Positions 1 through 5,112 of a stretch of 5,395 nt of DNA are shown here, piece by piece. Every line of letters starts with the position of its first letter. Position 1 is the first letter of the stretch. The DNA comes from Nitrospirota bacterium. GTDB taxonomy: Bacteria; Nitrospirota; Nitrospiria; Nitrospirales; Nitrospiraceae. The stretch spans positions 1 through 5,395 of the forward strand of contig JAIBHQ010000081.1 of NCBI GenBank assembly GCA_020028595.1, read 5' to 3'. Both the position numbers and the translations under genes were made by a program. The notes beneath the pieces are model-generated. The model saw only the letters and a program-made list of their open reading frames with translations, searched no databases and had not been told where the DNA came from.

Positions 1-310
1 GTGAGGCGTCGCGCAGGTAGGGAAAGTTGAACCCCTTGGCCCTGGCCCGCGCCACCAACTGCTCGAAGCTGTCTTCGGGATAATTCACGTCGTCGTTCGA
101 GTTGATGGCGATTACCTGGACGCCGCGCCCGGCGTAGTCGCGCTGGATCGCGACGAGCCGGTCTTCATAGGCCTGCACATACGGACAATGGTTGCAGGAG
201 AACACGACCACGAGCACCGGCTTGTCCGACAGGCCGTCGAGCGAGAACGTCCGTCCGTCGGTACCGGAGAGCGAGAAGGCAGGAGCAGGATCGCCGATTT
301 GAAGGGCCAT
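1..310 (-). CDS. Thioredoxin-like/AhpC-TSA family protein, N-terminal part (cut by window edge)
   Basis: The visible 103 residues run from an ATG at 310 to the left edge with no stop, so the C-terminal part is missing. They begin MALQIGDPAPAFSLSG, the usual opening of AhpC/TSA-type redoxins. A beta strand (PVLVVVFS) then leads into the CxxC active site C39-N-H-C42 followed by PYV. The order CNHCPYV, then AYEDR, VIAINSND, YPEDSFE and FNFPYLRD matches the thioredoxin-family proteins of about 180-200 residues related to peroxiredoxins and ResA-like proteins. No signal peptide is visible, so it is probably a cytoplasmic thiol-disulfide oxidoreductase or peroxidase-like protein; the substrate is unknown. 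It starts 25 bases after the SUMF-domain gene on the same strand, which suggests one operon. The Shine-Dalgarno is weak (only a GAG about 5 bases upstream), so translation may depend partly on the upstream gene. Confidence 0.9.
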   Translation of the reverse strand, partial: MALQIGDPAPAFSLSGTDGRTFSLDGLSDKPVLVVVFSCNHCPYVQAYEDRLVAIQRDYAGRGVQVIAINSNDDVNYPEDSFEQLVARARAKGFNFPYLRDAS

Positions 311-335
311 GACTCAAGCCGCGGCTGAACGCCGG

Positions 336-1202
336 TTACTTCGTCGCGTCCATCACGCAGCGGAAGCCGATGGTCGAGTCCTGATAATCGGGCGTCGCCT
401 TGAAACGGGCTGTGACGCGGAGATTGCGGGGCGGATCGTTCCAGCTCCCGCCGCGGATCGTCTTTTTGTCGCCCTTCTCCGGTCCGGTCGGATTGTCCTT
501 CGGGCTCTTGTTGTAATACTCGCCGTCATACCAGTCCGCCACCCACTCGCTCGCGTTGCCGGACATGTGGTACAGGCCGTAGGGGCTGGTGCCGCCAGTC
601 TTCAAGCCATGCCGGATGCTCATGCCGTCCAGCCCGCTCGTCACCGCCGCGAGCGTGATCGGGTAGCTCACCCAGATGCCGCGGTTGTAATTGACGATGT
701 CCACGAACGGCTGCATCTGGCCCCAGGGAAACCGCCGCTTGTCCGTCCCGCGGGCCGCTTTTTCCCATTCCGCTTCGGTCGGCAGGCGTTTCCCGGCCCA
801 CGTGCAGTAGTCGGCCGCATCCTGCCACGTGACGCCGACGACCGGCCGGTCGCTGGCCGACGCGGTCGCATCCTCGTCCCACAGCGGCGGATCGTGCTTG
901 GTCGCCTCGAGAAACTTGGCGTAGCGATCCACCGTCACTTCGAATTGATCGATCGCGTAGGCGCGCAGCTTGACGACGTGCTCAGGATTTTCGTTGGGAT
1001 TTCCTTGATGCGTTTGATTCCCCACCTCCTCCGTCCCCATGGTGAACTCCCCCTCGGGGATGAGCACCATCGGGGCCGCATCCTTGCCTCTCGGCTCGCC
1101 CTGGGGAACCGGTGACACCTTCTTGTCATCGGTCGCGCCGAGAAGGAGGACACCGAGAAAGAGCAGGCCGAGTGTTTGAGTGAGGGTCTTCTGCCGAGTC
1201 AT
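336..1202 (-). CDS. Exported SUMF1/FGE-sulfatase-fold protein lacking the FGE catalytic cysteines
   Basis: This 288-residue protein starts at ATG 1202, because AGGGAG lies 5 bases upstream; the in-frame ATG at 1229 has no such site. Residues 1-23 look like a signal peptide or N-terminal anchor (R3, K5, then LGLLFLGVLLLGA), with no lipobox cysteine. The rest is a full FGE-sulfatase domain: MVLIPEGEFTMG (45-56), a DQFEVTVDRYAKF segment (85-97), PVVGVTWQDAADYC (120-133), KRLPTEAEWEKAARG (138-152), FPWG (158-161), SPYGLYHMSGNASEWVADWY (206-225), RGGSWNDPPRNLR (250-262) and the terminal GFRC (279-282). True formylglycine-generating enzymes carry two copper-binding cysteines just after the RGGS motif. 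Here that segment reads WNDPPRNLR, and the only cysteines are C133 and C282, so sulfatase activation is unlikely. A structural or ligand-binding role, or another oxidase chemistry outside the cytoplasm, is possible. The thioredoxin-like gene follows after 25 bases. Confidence 0.9.
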   Translation of the reverse strand: MTRQKTLTQTLGLLFLGVLLLGATDDKKVSPVPQGEPRGKDAAPMVLIPEGEFTMGTEEVGNQTHQGNPNENPEHVVKLRAYAIDQFEVTVDRYAKFLEATKHDPPLWDEDATASASDRPVVGVTWQDAADYCTWAGKRLPTEAEWEKAARGTDKRRFPWGQMQPFVDIVNYNRGIWVSYPITLAAVTSGLDGMSIRHGLKTGGTSPYGLYHMSGNASEWVADWYDGEYYNKSPKDNPTGPEKGDKKTIRGGSWNDPPRNLRVTARFKATPDYQDSTIGFRCVMDATK

Positions 1203-1207
1203 TGTTT

Positions 1208-1213
1208 CTCCCT
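1208..1213 (-). promoter_or_regulatory. Ribosome binding site of the SUMF-domain gene
   Basis: The minus strand reads AGGGAG, five bases before the ATG at 1202. It decides the start in favour of 1202 over the in-frame ATG at 1229, and it places the hydrophobic segment right at the N-terminus, as expected for a signal peptide. Confidence 0.7.
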
Positions 1214-1278
1214 GCGGCAAGGTTGGCATGGCCTGCCAGCCGAAGCCCGCCGAGCGTTTCGCGCAGGAGGGCGAAAGC

Positions 1279-1356
1279 TGGTGTCCCCAACGGGATTTGA
1301 ACCCGTGTTACTGCCTTGAAAGGGCAATGTCCTAGGCCAGGCTAGACGATGGGGAC
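1279..1356 (-). tRNA. tRNA-Glu (anticodon UUC), CCA encoded
   Basis: The minus strand folds into a complete cloverleaf. The acceptor stem GTCCCCA (1356-1350) pairs with TGGGGAC (1289-1283), followed by discriminator A (1282) and an encoded CCA (1281-1279). The D arm lies at 1347-1329, closed by GTC/GAC. The anticodon arm is 1327-1311, with 7-base loop CTTTCAA and anticodon TTC at 1320-1318, which reads GAA/GAG. The variable loop is four bases (1310-1307). The T arm is 1306-1290, with loop TTCAAAT and a perfect ACGGG/CCCGT stem. The D loop is slightly longer than in E. coli tRNA-Glu, giving 78 nucleotides with CCA. No truncated copy or flanking direct repeat suggests use as an integration site here. 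Confidence 0.96.
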
Positions 1357-1361
1357 TCTGT

Positions 1362-1390
1362 ATTCGAGAAGATATGAGCACGTCCGTCAA
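1362..1390 (-). promoter_or_regulatory. Candidate sigma70 promoter of tRNA-Glu
   Basis: On the minus strand a TTGACG -35 element (1390-1385; five of six consensus bases) is followed by a 17-base spacer and a TCGAAT -10 element (1367-1362; four of six). The predicted transcription start falls at about the first bases of the tRNA, or a few bases before them, as expected for a tRNA gene. The elements were read by eye and scored only against the consensus. Confidence 0.55.
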
Positions 1391-1444
1391 GGCCGGCGCT
1401 CGGAGGGGAAATCTAACAGATGGGCTGGGGGTAGTCAAACGGCG

Positions 1445-1479
1445 CAGGCACGAGACGCGAGGCTCGTGGCGCGAGGCTA
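1445..1479. repeat. Degenerate 7-bp tandem repeat, five units, overlapping the DUF5069 stop codon
   Basis: Five consecutive heptamers at 1445, 1452, 1459, 1466 and 1473 fit the plus-strand consensus GAGGCGC with one or two changes each. CGCGAGGCT recurs exactly at 1456-1464 and 1470-1478, 14 bases (two units) apart. The array also contains the inverted pair CACGAG (1449-1454) and CTCGTG (1463-1468), which could form a 6-bp hairpin with an 8-base loop just downstream of the DUF5069 gene. The last unit covers the stop codon (1477-1479). It may be a member of a dispersed short-repeat family or simply a local slippage product; which one cannot be told from this window. Confidence 0.6.
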
Positions 1480-1914
1480 AAGACGGCCTTCGTCGAGTTC
1501 GATCGCATCGACCCACGTCGTGACCTTCGGCAGTATGTCCACCGGCATCCCGCGCTTGGCGGCGATGTCGACCAGGCGCGCGTTGAACCGCTCCCTTGCC
1601 GCGTCGTCCTTGGGTTCGCCGGTCAGTACTTTCATGTTCCACATCCGGATCTCGGCCTCGGAGAGCGCCTTGCCGTTCGCCTTCACCCAGGTGAGCAGTT
1701 CCTCGTCAGTCCCTCCTTGCAACACGCGCCGCTCGAGGTCTTCGCCCTTAAGGCCGAGAGAGTCGAGCAGGTACTTGTCGAAGCCGGTCGTGAGGTAATT
1801 GTAGTCCGGAATCAGCCCTTTGTGGCGCAGCCGGATCTTGTCGAACAGCCGGCCCAGATGAACCATCCCGCCGACCTTTTCCTTGGGACTTCTCGGATAC
1901 TGCACTACCGTCAT
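1477..1914 (-). CDS. DUF5069 domain-containing protein
   Basis: This 145-residue protein of unknown function is close to full family length. The DUF5069 pattern is clear: YPRSPKEKVGGMVHLGRLFDKIRL near the N-terminus (residues about 6-29), then the GLIPDYNYLTTGFDKYLLDSLGL segment (33-55), and a helical, charged second half containing the ELLTWVKANGK and EIRMWNMK segments. No signal peptide, membrane helix or cysteine is present, so it is presumably a soluble cytoplasmic protein. I chose ATG 1914 because GGAGG sits five bases upstream; the alternative ATG at 1926 has no ribosome binding site and overlaps that GGAGG. The gene diverges from the peroxiredoxin gene across 156 bases. Function is unknown for the family, and nothing here assigns one beyond a possible link to the divergent peroxiredoxin. 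Confidence 0.88.
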   Translation of the reverse strand: MTVVQYPRSPKEKVGGMVHLGRLFDKIRLRHKGLIPDYNYLTTGFDKYLLDSLGLKGEDLERRVLQGGTDEELLTWVKANGKALSEAEIRMWNMKVLTGEPKDDAARERFNARLVDIAAKRGMPVDILPKVTTWVDAIELDEGRL

Positions 1915-1919
1915 CGGCA

Positions 1920-1924
1920 CCTCC
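1920..1924 (-). promoter_or_regulatory. Ribosome binding site of the DUF5069 gene
   Basis: The minus strand reads GGAGG, five bases before the ATG at 1914. It overlaps the upstream in-frame ATG at 1926-1924 and so argues against that start. Confidence 0.75.
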
Positions 1925-2025
1925 ATTGTTCAGTGTCGCACATCGCCGACCGTGCCTCAACCGGTTCCGGACCCTATTGCACTTCAGCAAGATAGAGCAG
2001 TATCCTGAAAGCCGCTTCACTGGAC

Positions 2026-2039
2026 CAATGAATTCATTG
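2026..2039. promoter_or_regulatory. Perfect 14-bp palindrome, possible operator upstream of peroxiredoxin
   Basis: CAATGAATTCATTG is an exact 7+7 inverted repeat with no spacer. It ends 31 bases before the peroxiredoxin ATG and lies about 20 bases downstream of the candidate -10 element at 2001-2006. The position suits a repressor operator or a leader hairpin. It is AT-rich with ATTG-type half sites, loosely like PerR/Fur-class boxes but not a match to either consensus, so the regulator is unidentified. Confidence 0.4.
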
Positions 2040-2058
2040 ATTTCACCGCATCATTAAA

Positions 2059-2064
2059 AGGAGG
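2059..2064 (+). promoter_or_regulatory. Ribosome binding site of the peroxiredoxin gene
   Basis: AGGAGG lies six bases before the ATG at 2071. It is a near-ideal Shine-Dalgarno, fixes the start and suggests efficient translation. Confidence 0.85.
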
Positions 2065-2070
2065 CCGACC

Positions 2071-2700
2071 ATGGCACTGCGATTGGGAGACGAAGCGCCG
2101 GACTTCACGGCGGACACGACCGAAGGCAAGATCACCTTTCACGACTGGCTGGGCGGGGGCTGGGGCATTCTCTTCTCGCACCCCAAGGATTTCACCCCGG
2201 TCTGCACGACCGAGTTGGGCACGGTCGCCAAGATCATGCCGGAACTGAAGAAGCGCGGCGTGAAAGTCATTGCGATCAGCGTGGATCCGATCGACGCCCA
2301 CAAGGGCTGGATCGGCGACATCAACGAGACACAACACACCACCGTCAACTATCCGCTGATCGCCGACCCCGAGAAAAAGGTCGCGCAGCTTTACGACATG
2401 ATCCACCCGAACGCGCTCGACAATATGACGGTGCGCTCCGTGTTTATCGTCGGGCCGGACAAGAAGGTCAAGCTCATGCTGACCTACCCGGCTTCGTGCG
2501 GACGGAACTTCGACGAACTGCTGCGCGTGATCGATTCGCTGCAACTGACCGCCAAGCACAAGGTGGCCACGCCGGCCAACTGGAAGAACGGCGAGGATTG
2601 CATCATCACACCCGCCGTCAACGACGAGGACGCCAAGAAAATGTTCCCCGGCTTCAAAACCGTGAAGCCGTACCTGCGCTACACGCCGCAACCTAAATAA
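2071..2700 (+). CDS. 1-Cys peroxiredoxin, Prx6 type
   Basis: This 209-residue cytoplasmic peroxidase reduces hydrogen peroxide, alkyl hydroperoxides or peroxynitrite through a peroxidatic cysteine. The active-site motif PxxxTxxC is seen as P38-K-D-F-T42-P-V-C45, followed by TTE, and the conserved arginine is R122 in NMTVRSVFIVGPD. The Prx6 subfamily is indicated by SHPKDFTPVCTTELG, AISVDPIDAHKGWIGDI, TYPASCGRNFDELLRVIDSLQLT, VATPANWKNGED and the closing YLRYTPQP, the same C-terminal signature as in eukaryotic PRDX6. Length is close to the family norm (about 210-225). Two further cysteines, C143 (where this motif usually has T or S) and C177, could act as resolving thiols, or the enzyme may use an external thiol. 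It is divergent from DUF5069 and convergent with the radical SAM gene, so it is probably monocistronic. Confidence 0.96.
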   Translation: MALRLGDEAPDFTADTTEGKITFHDWLGGGWGILFSHPKDFTPVCTTELGTVAKIMPELKKRGVKVIAISVDPIDAHKGWIGDINETQHTTVNYPLIADPEKKVAQLYDMIHPNALDNMTVRSVFIVGPDKKVKLMLTYPASCGRNFDELLRVIDSLQLTAKHKVATPANWKNGEDCIITPAVNDEDAKKMFPGFKTVKPYLRYTPQPK

Positions 2701-2760
2701 GCAGGCCGCGGGGTACGGGGCAATCGGTTTAGGCAAGACAGAAGAATTGGGAATCAAGCA

Positions 2761-2804
2761 AGAGCCGCTCCCGATCGGATGATCGGGGGCGGCTCTCGTG
2801 TTTT
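2761..2804. terminator. Bidirectional rho-independent terminator between convergent genes
   Basis: A 16-bp stem (2761-2776 with 2781-2796, starting AGAGCCGC and ending GCGGCTCT, one G-T wobble on the plus strand) closes a 4-base loop GGAT. On the plus strand it is followed by CGTGTTTT (2797-2804), 60 bases after the peroxiredoxin stop. On the minus strand it is followed by TTGCTTGATT and begins 7 bases after the radical SAM stop codon. The U tracts are short but the stem is very stable, so it likely ends both convergent transcripts. Confidence 0.82.
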
Positions 2805-5053
2805 CAGACGAGGAGCAGCCCTGCGGCTCTGGTCTGCTTCCACGCAGCCGAGCGCAGCATTGAGTCAAACCCACGCGGGCCGCCGGCTGGATACTGTGCC
2901 CGCACGTCTTTTAACACAGGATAGCGTGCGCCTCGATTTGGCGTCGCGCTCCGAATCAATCCTGCCACCCAGGCTGCCTGTTCAGCGCTCATCCGCACAT
3001 CCGCATCATCATTGCGGCTTGGCAAAATGACCCGACACTGACCGCGCCCGATTGATTCGACGACAGGTGTTCCGCCGATCCACACCAGCTTCCGATCTAA
3101 CGATCCAGAACGCCCCTCCGCCGTTCCGTAGCCGAGAAGTCCAGGCCGAGCGGCGTTTAAATGACCAGGGCTACGGAAGCCGCAGTCGCTGTCGTTCAGG
3201 GTCGAGCCCATCGCACGGCCGGCCCAGTTGTTCGGTACGGTCGGTTTGGGCACCGACCGCTCGAACCACCGGCGTACGTCTTTGGTCAGCTCCTCCCCTT
3301 CCATATAGGAGAGCACGGCTTGCTTCAACCCGGCCCCCAGCCATGCCGGGGCCTGGCCCTTTTGATCTTCATGCACCAGATCGTTTTCAGCAAACCCGCC
3401 CGCTGAGGGTCCGGTAATCCGAATCCCGTGCGCAGACGGATCGAGCCCGATGGGACTGTGCGCCGTCGCCACAAACCGATGCCAAAAGGCGGACTGCAGC
3501 AGTCCTTTCGCAAACAACTGCCGCACACGTTCGAGCGCATCCACTGTTTCCGCGACCGTTTCGCCCGGCAGTCCATACATCAGATACGCATGTACGAGGA
3601 TGCCGGCGGCACGGAACGCGGCGGCCACGCGCGCGGTCTGCGCCACCGTAATCCCTTTTTTCATCTCCGCCAGCAGGCGGTCCGAGGCCGCTTCCAGCCC
3701 GGCACTGATCGCCACGCAGCCGGAGGCCGCCAGCAGCCGGCAGAGGTCGGGCGTGAAGGCCTCCTCGAAGCGGATGTTCCCCCACCAGGTGATCGTCGTG
3801 CCGCGCTCGAGCAGCGTCAGCGCCAAATCTTTAAGTCCATGCGGCGGCGCGGCTTCATCCACAAAGTGAAATCCCCGCCGGCCTGTTTCGGCAATGAGCG
3901 CCTCGATGCGATCCGCCAGCCGCTCGCTCGGCGTCGCTTCGTACCGGCCGATATAGTCCAATCCCACATCGCAAAAGGTGCACTGTTTCCAGTAGCACCC
4001 GTGCGCGACGGTCAGTTTGTTCCAATGGCCGTCCGACCAGAGCCGGTGCATCGGATTCAGCGTATCCAGCACGGACAGATACCGATGAAGCGGCAACCCC
4101 ACATAGGTCGGCATGCCCGCTTCAGCCATTCCGAAGTCCGGTTCACGCGCGCCGTCGCGCCAGACAACGGCGCCGCCGGCTCGCAGAAACGTCCGCTTGA
4201 GTTCCCGCTCCTCCCGCTTTCCCGATAGATGCTCCAGCAGGCACAGCAGCGGCCGCTCGCCGTCATCCAGCGTCACATAGTCCAGATAGTCGAACACGCG
4301 TGGGTCGGAGAGCCGGCGCAACTCCGTGTTGGCATAGCCGCCGCCCAGCACGACTTTGACGTCGGGCCGCCGCGCCTTCAGCGCCTGCGCGATACGAAAC
4401 GCGCCATACAGATTGCCGGGAAACGGCACGGTCAGCCCGACGACGGAGGGGTCGGCCGCGTCCACATGCCGCCAGAGGGCTTCCAGCATCCACGCATCCG
4501 TGAGGCTGGGCGGGCCGGCCAGGGCTGTTAGAATTGTGTCGAATTGCGTGGCCGAGACACCCACGTGCTCCGCGTAGCGGCTGAGCGCGAACTGCGGGGC
4601 GACCGTGGCCTGCGCCAAATCCGCGACATCTTCCAGATAGAGCGTCGCCAGATGTTTGGCATGATCCGTCGTGGACAAGGTCCGGGCCGCCGACGCCCGC
4701 GCAAAACGTGGCCCGCGCGGCAGGAATCGCCCCTGGCAGATGCGCGGCGCGAGGCTCTGGTCCGCTCCCTGGAGAAACGCCACCACCGGCTCGATCGTCT
4801 CCAGATAGGCCGACTCCAGTGCCAGCATCGGCCTGGCCTCCCCCGGCAGCTCCCCGGGCAGTCGCCGGACTTCATCAAATACGCGAGCCAATCCAATCCG
4901 CGAAAACAGCGCCAGCACCATCTCGATCCCAAGATCGGCCTGTGCGACCGCGTAACCGCGCCCGCGGAGAAAGCCGGTCAGGTACGCCGTCGAGGGATAC
5001 GGCGTATTAAGTTGGGTGAGTGGAGGAATCAGCAGCAGGAGCGAAGAGGCCAT
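2804..5053 (-). CDS. B12-binding-type radical SAM protein of unknown substrate
   Basis: From ATG 5053 the protein has 749 residues; TTG 5062, three codons upstream, is an alternative, and neither has a clear Shine-Dalgarno. The N-terminus (LLIPPLTQLNTPYPSTAYL, about 7-25) and residues 201-269 (VGLTVPFPGNLYGA, VVLGGGYANTELR, DYVTLDDGERPL) resemble the Rossmann-like cobalamin-binding region of B12 radical SAM enzymes, but no DxHxxG cobalt-ligand motif is visible. The radical SAM core starts at HGCYWKQCTFCD: cysteines 353, 358 and 361 give C-x4-C-x2-C instead of the usual C-x3-C-x2-C. Later core features are FVDEAAPP (397-404), WWGNIRFEE, SAGLEAASDRLL (450-461) and MYGLPGET (492-499). Residues about 590-749 form an unassigned C-terminal region. 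Expected chemistry is SAM cleavage at a [4Fe-4S] cluster; a methyltransferase, ring-forming or RiPP-type role cannot be decided. It follows a DoxX-like gene after 59 bases. Confidence 0.9.
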   Translation of the reverse strand: MASSLLLLIPPLTQLNTPYPSTAYLTGFLRGRGYAVAQADLGIEMVLALFSRIGLARVFDEVRRLPGELPGEARPMLALESAYLETIEPVVAFLQGADQSLAPRICQGRFLPRGPRFARASAARTLSTTDHAKHLATLYLEDVADLAQATVAPQFALSRYAEHVGVSATQFDTILTALAGPPSLTDAWMLEALWRHVDAADPSVVGLTVPFPGNLYGAFRIAQALKARRPDVKVVLGGGYANTELRRLSDPRVFDYLDYVTLDDGERPLLCLLEHLSGKREERELKRTFLRAGGAVVWRDGAREPDFGMAEAGMPTYVGLPLHRYLSVLDTLNPMHRLWSDGHWNKLTVAHGCYWKQCTFCDVGLDYIGRYEATPSERLADRIEALIAETGRRGFHFVDEAAPPHGLKDLALTLLERGTTITWWGNIRFEEAFTPDLCRLLAASGCVAISAGLEAASDRLLAEMKKGITVAQTARVAAAFRAAGILVHAYLMYGLPGETVAETVDALERVRQLFAKGLLQSAFWHRFVATAHSPIGLDPSAHGIRITGPSAGGFAENDLVHEDQKGQAPAWLGAGLKQAVLSYMEGEELTKDVRRWFERSVPKPTVPNNWAGRAMGSTLNDSDCGFRSPGHLNAARPGLLGYGTAEGRSGSLDRKLVWIGGTPVVESIGRGQCRVILPSRNDDADVRMSAEQAAWVAGLIRSATPNRGARYPVLKDVRAQYPAGGPRGFDSMLRSAAWKQTRAAGLLLV

Positions 5054-5075
5054 GGCAGACAAGAACTACCATATC

Positions 5076-5087
5076 GCCGCATGCGGC
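5076..5087. repeat. Perfect 12-bp GC palindrome in the DoxX-radical SAM gap
   Basis: GCCGCATGCGGC is an exact inverted repeat lying between the DoxX-like stop (5113) and the radical SAM start (5053). As RNA it could form a short stem with a CATG loop. There is no T tract after it on the minus strand, so it is not a terminator; a short GC palindrome can also occur by chance in GC-rich DNA. Confidence 0.35.
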
Positions 5088-5112
5088 TGCCAGGCTTCGG
5101 TCACGCGACTCC

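Larger units (their letters stand above)
1915..2070. promoter_or_regulatory. Divergent intergenic region between DUF5069 and peroxiredoxin genes
   Basis: These 156 bases must hold the start signals of both divergent genes. For the peroxiredoxin a possible promoter is TTGCAC (1977-1982), an 18-base gap, then TATCCT (2001-2006); the -35 match is poor. For DUF5069 a possible pair on the minus strand is TTGAGG (1960-1955), a 17-base gap, then GACACT (1937-1932), also weak. The region is more AT-rich towards the peroxiredoxin side and contains a 14-bp palindrome, listed separately. That promoters lie here follows from gene orientation; the exact hexamers are low confidence. Confidence 0.5.

Noticed and set aside
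309..1115. Long open frame on the plus strand (268 codons)
   Set aside because: It lies antisense to the well-supported SUMF-domain gene, is rich in Arg/Ala/Val from reversed GC-rich codons, and matches no family I recognise.
1236..1281. Imperfect hairpin downstream of the tRNA (CCAGC/GCTGG plus GCCC/GGGC)
   Set aside because: The stem has a large internal loop, uses the tRNA CCA end itself and has no U tract, so I do not call it a terminator.
1279..1356. tRNA-Glu as an attachment site for an integrated element
   Set aside because: No integrase gene, no repeated tRNA 3' end and no shift in gene character appears on either side within the window.
1199..1642. Minus-strand open frame of 147 codons spanning the tRNA
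   Set aside because: It reads straight through the tRNA-Glu and the heptamer repeat and overlaps the ends of two real genes in another frame; it has no family resemblance.
2017..2874. Long open frame on the minus strand (285 codons) over the peroxiredoxin gene
   Set aside because: It covers the peroxiredoxin gene in antisense, runs through the terminator hairpin and into the end of the radical SAM gene, and has no recognisable domain.
3428..4228. Plus-strand open frame (266 codons) inside the radical SAM gene
   Set aside because: Its Arg/Gln/His-rich composition is typical of a reversed GC-rich gene, and the opposite strand carries clear radical SAM motifs throughout.
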